From assembly GCA_031277355.1 (NCBI GenBank), contig JAITMN010000300.1:1-12314 (forward strand): a DNA stretch of 12,314 nt, read 5' to 3'. Of the stretch, positions 1 to 7,730 are shown piece by piece. Every line of letters starts with the position of its first letter. Position 1 is the stretch's first letter. The stretch is from Nevskiaceae bacterium. Lineage in GTDB: Bacteria; Pseudomonadota; Gammaproteobacteria; Steroidobacterales; Steroidobacteraceae. The position numbers were made by a program, and so were the translations under genes. Below the pieces are notes generated by a model, which was not told the origin of the DNA, did no database searches, and was given only the letters and a program-made list of their open reading frames with translations.

Positions 1-8
1 CTCAAAGA

Positions 9-1808
9 TCAACGAACGGAGCGAGCCGTGCTCGCCGTGGCGGGGTCGAATTTCTTTGGATATGCGCCATCGCCCGGATCGACGATGAACGCCATGCGCG
101 GCCCATGCACAACCTCAACGATGTTGGAGTACGACGACACCAGCACGCCGGTCTGCGGGTCGATGTCGATCATGCGCAGGAAAGCACCGGGACGCGGCAG
201 CGGCAGCACGCCGAAGCTTCGCGTGCGCGGATCGAAGCGGTAGATCACATTGCCGTTGGACGTGGCCACCCACACCACCTTGCGCACCGGGTCCCAGGTC
301 ACCGAATACGGCGCGCTGGCGATGTCGGGCAGATCGTGAATCGCAATCATCTTGCGCGTCTTCACGTCGAACTCGGCAATCTGGCCGGTGCCGTACAGCG
401 CCAGATACATCACGTCTTCATCGCTGATCGTGATGCGGCGCGGGCCGGCGTTGGCGCTGGGCAGCACGAACGGGCCGATGAATTTTTGCGTATCGACATT
501 GAAGCCGCCGAACACACCATTACCCAACTGGCTGTACCAGACTTCCTTGCGATCGCGCGTCATCACCAAGCCATACAGCGACGACGTGCCATACAGCGCC
601 ACATCCTTGGCGCGCTCCGGCGCGTTCGGCGCGGGCCAGATGCGGCTCTTGCCATTGCCCGGATCGAAATAACCCACTGCGGTGTTGCCAATATCCGAGA
701 ACCAGATGCGCCCCCGACGATCCGTGAGCAATTCATGCTGATAACCGAAGCTCAGATCGTGGATGCCCACGCCCTTGCCCTCCGGCGTTTTCAGCGTCCA
801 GGTTTTCCATTCGCCGGTGGCTGGGTTGAGTCGCGCCACGGTGTCATTGAACAGCGGCGTGATCCACAACTGGTCTTTGTTGTCACGATGCAGCGAATGA
901 GGGCCGATCAGAAAATCGGTAGGCACCCGGTAGTCCTGCTGCCTGCCGCTGGCCACATCGATGGACACGATGCGATTGTCGCCCACGTCGGCGGCCCACA
1001 GACGCGCCGGATCGCCCATCATCACCGCCTCGCGGATATTGTTCGGCTCGGGCACCGCGTATTCCCAGATGGCGGTGTCGGCAGTGGCGACGACGGGCGC
1101 GCCATAGCTGTAGTTTTCAAGCTGATCCAGACGGCCGGGGAAGGCATTGGTCAGCGCGTCCACCACGGCGCCGCCGTTCTTCACCGAGTACACCGCATCG
1201 GGGCTCATCACTTCATCGGGCGAACGCTGGCCGCGTCCGAATTCCCAGGCCGACAGAAAGTTCATGTACTTGACGATGGCGTCCCAACTCTGCGAGCGCG
1301 CCGCATGCGCATCGGCGGCGTGCAGATCGTCGATCAGCCCGGCATAGGTTCTGACTTCCATCGACGGCACCTGATGACAGTCGATGCAGTTCATGATGAA
1401 CGCCGCCTGCTGCTCGCGATTACCAAGACGGCTGATCCACGCCGAAGCCGGCGCGGAGTCGGCCTGATTGGCCGTTTTCTGCAACACGAATGTGAAGCGC
1501 GCGGTGTTGTTGCCGGCGGTGAAGAGCCGATCCACCTGCTTCAAACCCAGGCCACTGGCGTTGATGCTCGCGCCGGCCGTTATCGCTTCGGCATAGTCGC
1601 CGGGCAAACGAAAATGACCATCGGCGGCGCTGAACACCGTGACCGCCGTGGCCCCCATCGCGCCCTGCGCGCGCTGATACACCACCGACACACCCGGCAA
1701 CGGCTGGCCGTTCTGATCCACGACGTGACCTTCTATCGCGGTCGCGCCGGCGGGAACTGCGCCCAATAGCGCGATGCCGAGAAATACGAAGCTGTGCGGG
1801 AACTTCAT
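9..1808 (-). CDS. Secreted carboxypeptidase-regulatory-like / c-type heme / Vgb-like beta-propeller protein
   Basis: A 599-residue exported protein. Residues 1-22 form a clear signal peptide (MKFPHSFVFLG, then a hydrophobic core ending AGATA). Residues about 25-110 look like a carboxypeptidase regulatory-like Ig-type domain (GHVVDQNGQPLPGVSV, then DGHFRLPGDY). One heme-attachment motif CIDCH lies at residues 141-145 (bases 1374-1388). From about residue 243 to the end, repeated blades such as LWAADVGDNRIVSID and IWFSDIGNTAVGYFD resemble the virginiamycin B lyase / SMP-30 / NHL propeller group. The start at 1808 was chosen over the in-frame one at 1865 because it opens the signal peptide and has AAAGG 5-6 bases upstream; the longer form would put a basic stretch before the signal. 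It is co-directional with pstB, 84 bp downstream of it. A periplasmic redox or binding role is plausible, but the substrate is unknown and antibiotic lyase activity should not be assumed. Confidence 0.8.
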   Translation of the reverse strand: MKFPHSFVFLGIALLGAVPAGATAIEGHVVDQNGQPLPGVSVVYQRAQGAMGATAVTVFSAADGHFRLPGDYAEAITAGASINASGLGLKQVDRLFTAGNNTARFTFVLQKTANQADSAPASAWISRLGNREQQAAFIMNCIDCHQVPSMEVRTYAGLIDDLHAADAHAARSQSWDAIVKYMNFLSAWEFGRGQRSPDEVMSPDAVYSVKNGGAVVDALTNAFPGRLDQLENYSYGAPVVATADTAIWEYAVPEPNNIREAVMMGDPARLWAADVGDNRIVSIDVASGRQQDYRVPTDFLIGPHSLHRDNKDQLWITPLFNDTVARLNPATGEWKTWTLKTPEGKGVGIHDLSFGYQHELLTDRRGRIWFSDIGNTAVGYFDPGNGKSRIWPAPNAPERAKDVALYGTSSLYGLVMTRDRKEVWYSQLGNGVFGGFNVDTQKFIGPFVLPSANAGPRRITISDEDVMYLALYGTGQIAEFDVKTRKMIAIHDLPDIASAPYSVTWDPVRKVVWVATSNGNVIYRFDPRTRSFGVLPLPRPGAFLRMIDIDPQTGVLVSSYSNIVEVVHGPRMAFIVDPGDGAYPKKFDPATASTARSVR

Positions 1809-1835
1809 GGCTGCCTTTGCTCGATGACGGCTGCG

Positions 1836-1855
1836 TTTGCGCCTGTGGGCGCAAA
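1836..1855 (-). other. Perfect 8-bp hairpin between pstB and the heme/propeller gene
   Basis: TTTGCGCC and GGCGCAAA pair perfectly around a 4-base loop. The hairpin lies after the pstB stop codon and 28 bases before the start at 1808. No U-tract follows on either strand, so it is not a classic intrinsic terminator. It could be an mRNA 3' end stabiliser for the pst transcript, a weak terminator or a 5'-UTR element. A weaker 6-bp inverted repeat (GTTCGG/CCGAAC, 1876-1902) overlaps the pstB stop codon. Confidence 0.5.
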
Positions 1856-1892
1856 GACTACCCACCCACAGCCCTGTTCGGCAACTGCGCCG

Positions 1893-2702
1893 CTAACCGA
1901 ACCGGCCCGTGATGTAGGCTTCGGTGAGCCGGTGGCGCGGATTGGTGAAAATCCGGTCGGTCAGCCCCACCTCGATCAGTTCCCCGAGATGAAAATACGC
2001 GGTGCGCTGCGATACCCGCGCCGCCTGCTGCATCGAGTGCGTGACGACGCAGATCGCGTAGCTGGCGCGCAGCTCGTCGATCAGGTCTTCGATACGCGCA
2101 GTGGCAATGGGGTCGAGCGCCGAGCAGGGTTCGTCCATCAGGATCACTTCGGGGTTCACCGCAATCGCGCGGGCGATGCACAGACGCTGCTGCTGTCCGC
2201 CGGACAAGCTCGTGCCCGGATGCCCCAGACGATCCTTCACCTCATCCCACAGACCGGCGCGCTGCAAACTCACCTGCACGATTTCATCCAGCGCCGCGCG
2301 GTCGGCCGCAAGACCGTGGATGCGCGGACCATAGGCCACGTTCTCATAGATGGTCTTCGGGAAGGGATTGGGCTTCTGGAACACCATGCCGACGCGGGCG
2401 CGCAACTGCACCACGTCCTGACGTTTGTCGTAAATATCCTGACCATCCATTTCGATCAGGCCGGTGACGCGCGCAGCGGGAATCGTGTCATTCATCCGGT
2501 TCAGGCAGCGCAGAAAAGTAGACTTGCCGCAACCGGAAGGGCCGATCATCGCCAGCACTTCATTGCGGGCGATGTCGATGCTCACATCATGAATCGCGCG
2601 CTTCTGGTCGTAGAACACATTCACTTCGCGTGCGCGGAACACCGGATTGGGTGCGGTGACGTCACCGATGGTTCTGGAATTTTTTGGCGCCGACAAATCC
2701 AC
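1893..2702 (-). CDS. pstB: Phosphate ABC transporter ATP-binding protein PstB
   Basis: The 269-residue cytoplasmic ATPase that powers high-affinity phosphate import through PstCA. All ABC motifs are intact: Walker A GPSGCGKST at 54-62, Q-loop FQKPNPFP around Q109, signature LSGGQ at 166-170, Walker B VILMDEP at 186-192, and switch His222. RCLNRMND just after Walker A is typical of PstB. Length is normal for the family with a slightly long N-terminus (about 20 residues before the conserved domain). The start is GTG, preceded by GGGGAGAAGG close upstream, and lies 11 bp after the pstA stop. It is the last pst gene here; phoU, the usual next gene in many proteobacterial operons, is not present downstream. 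Confidence 0.96.
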   Translation of the reverse strand: MDLSAPKNSRTIGDVTAPNPVFRAREVNVFYDQKRAIHDVSIDIARNEVLAMIGPSGCGKSTFLRCLNRMNDTIPAARVTGLIEMDGQDIYDKRQDVVQLRARVGMVFQKPNPFPKTIYENVAYGPRIHGLAADRAALDEIVQVSLQRAGLWDEVKDRLGHPGTSLSGGQQQRLCIARAIAVNPEVILMDEPCSALDPIATARIEDLIDELRASYAICVVTHSMQQAARVSQRTAYFHLGELIEVGLTDRIFTNPRHRLTEAYITGRFG

Positions 2703-2713
2703 GGCCTTCTCCC

Positions 2714-4003
2714 CTACCAGCGCCGCTCGAAGCGCCGCCGCAACACGGCGGCAGTGGCGTTGACGATCAGCAAGAACAACAGCAGCACGATGATCGCCGC
2801 CGAAGTGCGTTCGACGAAAGCCCGCTCCGGGCTATCGGCCCACAGAAACACCTGCACCGGCAACACCGTCGAAGGATCGGTGAACCCGCGCGGCACATCG
2901 ACGATGAAGGCCACCATGCCGATCATCAGCAGCGGGGCTGTTTCGCCCAGCGCACGCGCCAGACCGATGATCGCGCCGGTGAGAATACCGGGCATCGCCA
3001 GCGGCAACACATGATCGGTGACCATCTGCAAGTTCGACGCGCCCATCCCGAGCGCCGCTTCGCGGATCGACGGCGGCACCGCGCGAATCGCCGCACGCGA
3101 GGTGATGATGATGGTAGGCAGCGTCAACAGCGTGAGCACCAAACCGCCCACCAGCGGCGCCGAACGCGGCAGGCCGAAGAAGTTCAGAAACAGCGCCAAA
3201 CCCAACAGACCAAACACGATGGACGGCACGGCGGCAAGATTGTTGATGTTCACTTCGATCAGATCGGTCCAGCGATTGCGCGGCGCGAATTCTTCCAGAT
3301 ACGCGGCGGCGGCCACGCCAATGGGGAATGACAACACCAGCGTAACCAGCAGCGTGTACATCGAACCGGCCAATGCGCCGAGCACGCCGGCCTGCTCCGG
3401 TTCGCGCGAATCGCCGTTGGTGAAGAAGCCGCGATTGAAGGCAAGACGCAGCGCGCCGTCTTCGCGCAGCGCATCGATCCAGGCGATCTGCTGATCGGAC
3501 AATGGCCGCTGGTCTTCGGGTAGCGTGCGGTCGATCTTGCCCTTCAGGAATTGATCGACATCCGCGCCGGCGAGGAAAGTGAGCCGCTCGCCCGTGCCGA
3601 TGCGCGAGGGATCGACCTCGACGCGGCGCTGCAACTCATGCGCCGCCGAATTGCTGACCAGCCTCAGCGCCGCGCGTCCACCTTCGCGGCCCTGCGCATC
3701 GGGAAAACGTGCGCGCAATGCCTCGCGCACCAGCGCAGCGTAGTCGGCGGTGGCGAGCGCTTCGGGCGTGCGCTCACCGGCGAGGCCCAGCACATCTTCG
3801 TTGTACTGAATATCGAGCGTGACCTGCGCCTGACGAAACGCCGCCGCGCCCTGCGCGATGATGGCCCCGAACAGAAACAGCACGAACGACACGCCGAGCA
3901 ACACCGCCAGCAGGCCATAGAGTTTGAAGCGCCGCTCCGCGCGGTAGCGCCGCCGCAAACTCGCCGCCACGCGCGCCTGCGTTTGCTGCACCGAGTTACT
4001 CAT
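2714..4003 (-). CDS. pstA: Phosphate ABC transporter permease PstA (long form)
   Basis: A 429-residue inner-membrane permease forming half of the phosphate channel with PstC. One N-terminal membrane segment (about 26-51) is followed by a long soluble region (about 55-205, the DUF3333-type insert known in some PstA proteins). The permease domain runs from about 212 to 424 with several membrane spans. The EAA loop that contacts PstB is seen at 314-335 (REAALGMGASNLQMV), followed by the conserved ARALGETAPLL. The ATG at 4003 was chosen because it has GGGAG just upstream and gives a normal N-terminus; an in-frame start at 4045 would lie deep within pstC. The start overlaps the pstC stop by 8 bases, which suggests translational coupling. 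Confidence 0.95.
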   Translation of the reverse strand: MSNSVQQTQARVAASLRRRYRAERRFKLYGLLAVLLGVSFVLFLFGAIIAQGAAAFRQAQVTLDIQYNEDVLGLAGERTPEALATADYAALVREALRARFPDAQGREGGRAALRLVSNSAAHELQRRVEVDPSRIGTGERLTFLAGADVDQFLKGKIDRTLPEDQRPLSDQQIAWIDALREDGALRLAFNRGFFTNGDSREPEQAGVLGALAGSMYTLLVTLVLSFPIGVAAAAYLEEFAPRNRWTDLIEVNINNLAAVPSIVFGLLGLALFLNFFGLPRSAPLVGGLVLTLLTLPTIIITSRAAIRAVPPSIREAALGMGASNLQMVTDHVLPLAMPGILTGAIIGLARALGETAPLLMIGMVAFIVDVPRGFTDPSTVLPVQVFLWADSPERAFVERTSAAIIVLLLFLLIVNATAAVLRRRFERRW

Positions 4004-5384
4004 ACTGCTCCCGGTATTTGCGCACCACGCGCAGCGCCAGCACATTCAGCGCCAGCGTCAGCAGGAACAGCATCAGGCCCAGCGCGAACGCGGCCAGCGT
4101 TTTGGGACCATCGAATTCCTGATCGCCGGTGAGCAACGTGACGATCTGCACCGTTACCGTGGTCACCGCATCGAAGGGATTGGCGGTCATCTTCGCCGCC
4201 AGCCCTGCCGCCATCACGACGATCATCGTCTCGCCAATGGCGCGCGAAATCGCCAGCAGCACGCCGCCGACGATGCCGGGCAACGCAGCGCGCAACACCA
4301 CCTGGCGGATCGCCTCCGAGCGCGTTGCGCCCAGCGCATAAGCGCCATCGCGCAGCGACTGGGGCACCGCAGTGATCATGTCGTCGGCCAGCGAGGAGAT
4401 GAACGGGATGATCATGATGCCCATTACAAGGCCCGCCGCCAGCGCGCTTTCGGCGGCCACGTCAAGCCCTATCGTCGCGCCCAGATTGCGCAGCGCCGGA
4501 CCCATCGTCAGCGCGGCGAAGAAGCCGTAGACCACCGTGGGAATACCGGCCAGCACTTCCAGCATCGGCTTGGCCCAGGCGCGAAACTTTGCTCCGGCGT
4601 ACTCGGCCAGATAAATCGCGGCGAACAGGCCCAGCGGCACGGCCACCAGCATGGCGATACCGGTGATCATCGCCGTGCCGAGAAACAAAGGCACTGCGCC
4701 GAATGATCCGGACGAACCCACCTGATCGGCGCGGATCGCCGTCTGCGGACTCCAATTCGTGCCGAACAGAAATTCCAGCGGCGACACCGCGCGGAAGAAC
4801 TGCACCGATTCGTAGACCACCGACAAAAAGATGCCCAGCGTGATGAACACCGCCAGCATCGAACAGGCCAGCAGCAGGTATTGAAACGTGTTTTCCACCG
4901 CCACGCGCGCGCGCCGCTGCGGATCGATACGCGCACGCGCCCACAGCAAACCACCGATGGCAAGGCACAGCAGCAGCACCGTCAGCGCCAACCGCGCAGC
5001 GCCGTGCAATTGCCGATAGCGCTCGGCGGTGGCGGCCACGCCCGGCGAAGCCTGCGCCGCCGCAACGCTGCCCGACAGCACATTGCGCACGTCGTTCATG
5101 TACAGGTCCATCTGCACGGCGCCGGCCTCTTGCACTTCGACGGGCGCGGTGCGCTGCGCCAGTTGCACGAGCACCGGCTCCTGAAACGCCCCCCACAGCA
5201 CCAGCACCAGCAGCGCGGGCAATCCGCACCACAGCGCGGTGTACAGGCCGTAGTAATGCGGCAGCGATTGCAACCGGCGCAAGCCGCGCGCGCCGCCCAC
5301 CATCGCCAGCGAGCGCAACCGGCCGATCAGATAGCCTGCCACCATCAGGCCCATCAGGATCAGCAGTAGCACGGAGGCGGACAT
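3996..5384 (-). CDS. pstC: Phosphate ABC transporter permease PstC (long form)
   Basis: A 462-residue inner-membrane permease, partner of PstA. It is longer than the roughly 300-residue E. coli type. The extra N-terminal part has a first membrane span (about 3-21), a second (about 47-66), a periplasmic-looking segment (about 68-128) and a third span (about 130-148). The conserved permease domain follows, with PLFLGTAMITGIAMLVAVPLG (232-252), LAGIPTVVYGFFAAL (278-292) and the EAA-type loop DGAYALGATRSEAIRQVV (346-363). Such long PstC proteins are known in other Proteobacteria, so this is not a fusion artefact. The ATG at 5384 lies 8 bp after the porin stop; no strong ribosome binding site is visible, so coupling to the upstream gene is likely. 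Confidence 0.95.
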   Translation of the reverse strand: MSASVLLLILMGLMVAGYLIGRLRSLAMVGGARGLRRLQSLPHYYGLYTALWCGLPALLVLVLWGAFQEPVLVQLAQRTAPVEVQEAGAVQMDLYMNDVRNVLSGSVAAAQASPGVAATAERYRQLHGAARLALTVLLLCLAIGGLLWARARIDPQRRARVAVENTFQYLLLACSMLAVFITLGIFLSVVYESVQFFRAVSPLEFLFGTNWSPQTAIRADQVGSSGSFGAVPLFLGTAMITGIAMLVAVPLGLFAAIYLAEYAGAKFRAWAKPMLEVLAGIPTVVYGFFAALTMGPALRNLGATIGLDVAAESALAAGLVMGIMIIPFISSLADDMITAVPQSLRDGAYALGATRSEAIRQVVLRAALPGIVGGVLLAISRAIGETMIVVMAAGLAAKMTANPFDAVTTVTVQIVTLLTGDQEFDGPKTLAAFALGLMLFLLTLALNVLALRVVRKYREQYE

Positions 5385-5392
5385 GCGTTTTT

Positions 5393-6532
5393 CTAAAACC
5401 TGTAGTTCAAGTCAACTTGCAAGCGAGTGTAATCGCGGTTGAACACCGGCCCAACACCGGCCACCGTAGCCGGCGCATCGATATTGGTATCGCTGAACTG
5501 ATACGACACATTCAGCGCCCAGTTTTTCACCGGCGCATAACCCAGCTTCACGATGCTGCCGCGCGCGTCGGTGCGGCCATCGCCGAAGTCCGAATCGATC
5601 CACTGACCGAACACCGCATCCTTCCCGACATGCTGATACAGATAGCCGATTTCCCAGGTGCGCGCATCGCTGGCCTTGCCGTAGCTCGCGCCTGCGCTCC
5701 ATGCAAGGTCGCGCCCGTTGCGCGCCGCGCGGTTGTTCATCACATCCACATACAACGCCAGCGGATGCCCGGCCAGAGGCCGCGACCATTCGGCGAAGAC
5801 CTGCGCGATGTCGTAGTCCTGCGTCAGACAGGCGGCGACGTTGGACCTGCATGGCGCAGCGCCGGTGGTGTTGCCGTTGGAACCGGAGAAGAAGGGATCA
5901 TTGCCGCGCACGCTGGCGTAGTCGTAATAACCTGCGCCCAGCGTCACACGCGCATCGCCATAAGCCCGCCGCCAACCGAACTGACCACCGCTCACCGTGC
6001 CGCGATCACCGGCGCTGCCGCGTCTCACCCATTCGTGAAAGCCCACTGCAAACCAGTCGCGCTGCGCCCAATTCACCGCCACGCCCCTGGGATTGATGTC
6101 GGCGTCGATCAGCACGCTCTGACCAGCCCGCACCCAGGGCTGGCGCATCTTGCCCGCCGTGAGCTTCCAGTGTTCGCCTGCAGCCCACTCCACATACGCC
6201 AAATTCAGGTCGATGTCGTGCAGCGAATTCAGGTCCGACAGCGTCACATTCATCGAACGCGGATCGTTGCCCTCTGCGGTCGCCAGCTCCACCTGCGCGC
6301 GCAATGTGTCGTGGACCTTGGCGGTCACACCGGCGCGCGCACGGATGCGATCACGGTGGCGCTGCGCGGCGAACTGCTGACCGATGGTTTCATCGCGCAG
6401 CCGAATATCGCCGTTGAACGCATACTCGGGAACCCAAGTTTGCGCATGACTCACAGATGAAGCTCCGGCCATCGCCGCCAGCGCCACTACCGAAAAAACC
6501 GCCAACCGCGTGGCATCTCCCATCCCTTGCAT
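5393..6532 (-). CDS. Porin_5-like outer-membrane porin within the pst operon
   Basis: A 379-residue predicted outer-membrane beta-barrel. A signal peptide (about residues 4-30, ending SVSHAQ) is followed by alternating polar/hydrophobic strands, and the protein ends NYRF with the C-terminal aromatic residue typical of Bam-inserted barrels. The stretch GDIRLRDE, then RDRIRARAGVTAKV, KLTAGKM and DADINPRGVAVNW matches the putative-porin (Porin_5) family pattern. A Cys pair lies in a probable loop (CRSNVAAC). It sits between pstS (10-bp gap) and pstC (8-bp gap), so co-transcription and a role in phosphate entry across the outer membrane are inferred from context; the residues do not prove anion selectivity. 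It is not the Porin_O_P family of OprP/OprO as far as can be judged. A second in-frame ATG at 6523 has AAGGG too close upstream, so 6532 is kept with moderate certainty. Confidence 0.85.
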   Translation of the reverse strand: MQGMGDATRLAVFSVVALAAMAGASSVSHAQTWVPEYAFNGDIRLRDETIGQQFAAQRHRDRIRARAGVTAKVHDTLRAQVELATAEGNDPRSMNVTLSDLNSLHDIDLNLAYVEWAAGEHWKLTAGKMRQPWVRAGQSVLIDADINPRGVAVNWAQRDWFAVGFHEWVRRGSAGDRGTVSGGQFGWRRAYGDARVTLGAGYYDYASVRGNDPFFSGSNGNTTGAAPCRSNVAACLTQDYDIAQVFAEWSRPLAGHPLALYVDVMNNRAARNGRDLAWSAGASYGKASDARTWEIGYLYQHVGKDAVFGQWIDSDFGDGRTDARGSIVKLGYAPVKNWALNVSYQFSDTNIDAPATVAGVGPVFNRDYTRLQVDLNYRF

Positions 6533-6542
6533 CTAACGGCTA

Positions 6543-7586
6543 CTACTTCTTTTCAAGCTTCGATTGAAGACTGGCGCGCACCGCAGTCACTTCGGCGGCG
6601 GGCATCGGAATCAGCCCCTTGTCGGCCAGATAACCTTCCTCGCCCATCGAACGCTGACTGACATACTCGGCCAGAAACTGCCGCATGCCCGGAATCACAT
6701 CCATATGCGCGCCCTTCACGTAGATGAACAGCGGACGCGACACCACATACTGACCCGATGCAATCGAATCGAAGGTGGGCACAACGCCTTCTATCGGCGA
6801 ACCGTGAATCACGCTGAGGTTTTCCTCCATGAAGCTGTAACCGAAGATACCCAATATCTTCGGGCTGGCCTGCAATTTTTGCACGATCAGGTTGTCGTTC
6901 TCACCGGCTTCGATATACGCGCCATCCTCGCGCAGCGAATCGCACACGCGCTTGAAGTTCGGTTCATCGCTGCCCTGCAAGGCTTTGATGACCGGAAAAT
7001 TCGTGCACCCGTTTTCCATCACCAGTTCCGTGAACGCATCGCGCGTGCCGGAAGTGGGCGGCGGACCCAGCACTTCGATCTTCTCGGCCGGCAGCTCGGG
7101 GTTCACCTGATTCCAGGTCTTGTAGGGATTGGCGATCAGCTTCTGCGGATTGGCCGGGTCGGGCACCTGCCGCGCCAGCGCGAGGAACAGATCGCGGCGG
7201 CTCAACTTCATCACCGGGCTTTTGTTCGACCCGGCCACGACGATGCCGTCGTAACCGATCTTCACCTCGATCACCTCGCGCACGCCGGCCTTGTTGCAGG
7301 ACTCGATCTCGCCTGCGGTAATGGCCCGCGACGCATCGACGATATCCGGATGCCCCACGCCAACGCCGGCGCAGAACAGCTTGATGCCGCCGCCGGTGCC
7401 GGTGCTTTCCACCTTCGGCGTCTTGAACTTGCCCGTCTTGCCGAACTGCTCGGCCACCGTGGTGGTGAACGGGTAGACGGTGGAGGAACCCACCACGGTG
7501 ATGTAGTCGCGCCCGGACTGCGCGGCGGCGGTGGTCGCGGCCAGCCAAAGCAGTGGGCAAATCAGCAGCGGCGGTATCGTTTTCAT
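6543..7586 (-). CDS. pstS: Periplasmic phosphate-binding protein PstS
   Basis: A 347-residue solute-binding protein that captures inorganic phosphate in the periplasm and delivers it to PstCA. Signal peptide at residues 1-22 (MKTIPPLLICPLLWLAATTA). Conserved ligand-site segments are visible: VGSSTVYPF (32-40), TGTGGGIK (62-69), DASRAI (84-89) and TSGTRD (178-183). There is no lipobox, so it is a soluble periplasmic form. The ATG at 7586 was preferred over an in-frame GTG at 7595 because AGGTG lies about 6 bases upstream of the ATG and overlaps the GTG. It is the first gene of the leftward pst cluster, with a candidate Pho box and -10 about 35-65 bases upstream, as expected for a PhoB-controlled operon. 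Confidence 0.96.
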   Translation of the reverse strand: MKTIPPLLICPLLWLAATTAAAQSGRDYITVVGSSTVYPFTTTVAEQFGKTGKFKTPKVESTGTGGGIKLFCAGVGVGHPDIVDASRAITAGEIESCNKAGVREVIEVKIGYDGIVVAGSNKSPVMKLSRRDLFLALARQVPDPANPQKLIANPYKTWNQVNPELPAEKIEVLGPPPTSGTRDAFTELVMENGCTNFPVIKALQGSDEPNFKRVCDSLREDGAYIEAGENDNLIVQKLQASPKILGIFGYSFMEENLSVIHGSPIEGVVPTFDSIASGQYVVSRPLFIYVKGAHMDVIPGMRQFLAEYVSQRSMGEEGYLADKGLIPMPAAEVTAVRASLQSKLEKK

Positions 7587-7619
7587 CGCTTGCACCTAGG
7601 GTCTATCGTGAACCAGCGC

Positions 7620-7653
7620 ACTGTAGGAGCCCAATGTTTCAGTTTCATTGCAG
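7620..7653 (-). promoter_or_regulatory. Candidate PhoB box and -10 of the pst operon
   Basis: On the minus strand, 7653-7636 reads CTGCAATGAAACTGAAAC. This is two 7-base units separated by 4 bases, close to the enterobacterial Pho box plan CTGTCAT-N4-CTGTCAT (about 5 of 7 and 4 of 7 matches, higher if the CTGTAAC variant of the second unit is allowed). A -10-like TACAGT (7625-7620) starts 10 bases downstream, the spacing expected where the Pho box replaces the -35. The predicted RNA start near 7613 would give a leader of about 27 bases. The placement is convincing, but the match is imperfect. Confidence 0.55.
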
Positions 7654-7663
7654 CGGCGACCAC

Positions 7664-7692
7664 TTGAACCTCAAGGCCGCAGCGCTTATAAC
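7664..7692 (+). promoter_or_regulatory. Sigma70-type promoter of dapE
   Basis: TTGAAC (7664-7669) and TATAAC (7687-7692) are separated by 17 bases, the ideal spacing, with 4 of 6 and 5 of 6 consensus matches. The RNA would start near 7699, giving a leader of about 32 bases that holds a C/T-rich run and then GGAAG at 7718-7722, 8 bases before the TTG start. The -35 lies only 10 bases from the candidate Pho box of the divergent pst operon. Confidence 0.6.
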
Positions 7693-7730
7693 GCGCCTCG
7701 CCCTTTTTTCTTCCGCCGGAAGCTCCCGCA

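Noticed and set aside
105..1769. Long open frame on the plus strand (554 codons) antisense to the heme/propeller gene
   Set aside because: Its product is His/Arg-rich with no recognisable domain, while the opposite strand carries a signal peptide, heme motif and propeller blades. It is a shadow produced by high GC at third positions.
1836..1902. Intrinsic terminator after pstB
   Set aside because: The hairpin at 1836-1855 is perfect, but no U-run follows on either strand, so it is reported only as a hairpin.
1794..3014. Plus-strand open frame of 406 codons antisense to pstB and the end of pstA
   Set aside because: It crosses two well-supported genes on the other strand and shows no family features.
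6564..7667. Plus-strand open frames antisense to the porin (5417-6460) and pstS (6564-7667)
   Set aside because: Low-complexity, Arg/His-rich products with no motifs; the minus-strand frames are clear porin and PstS.
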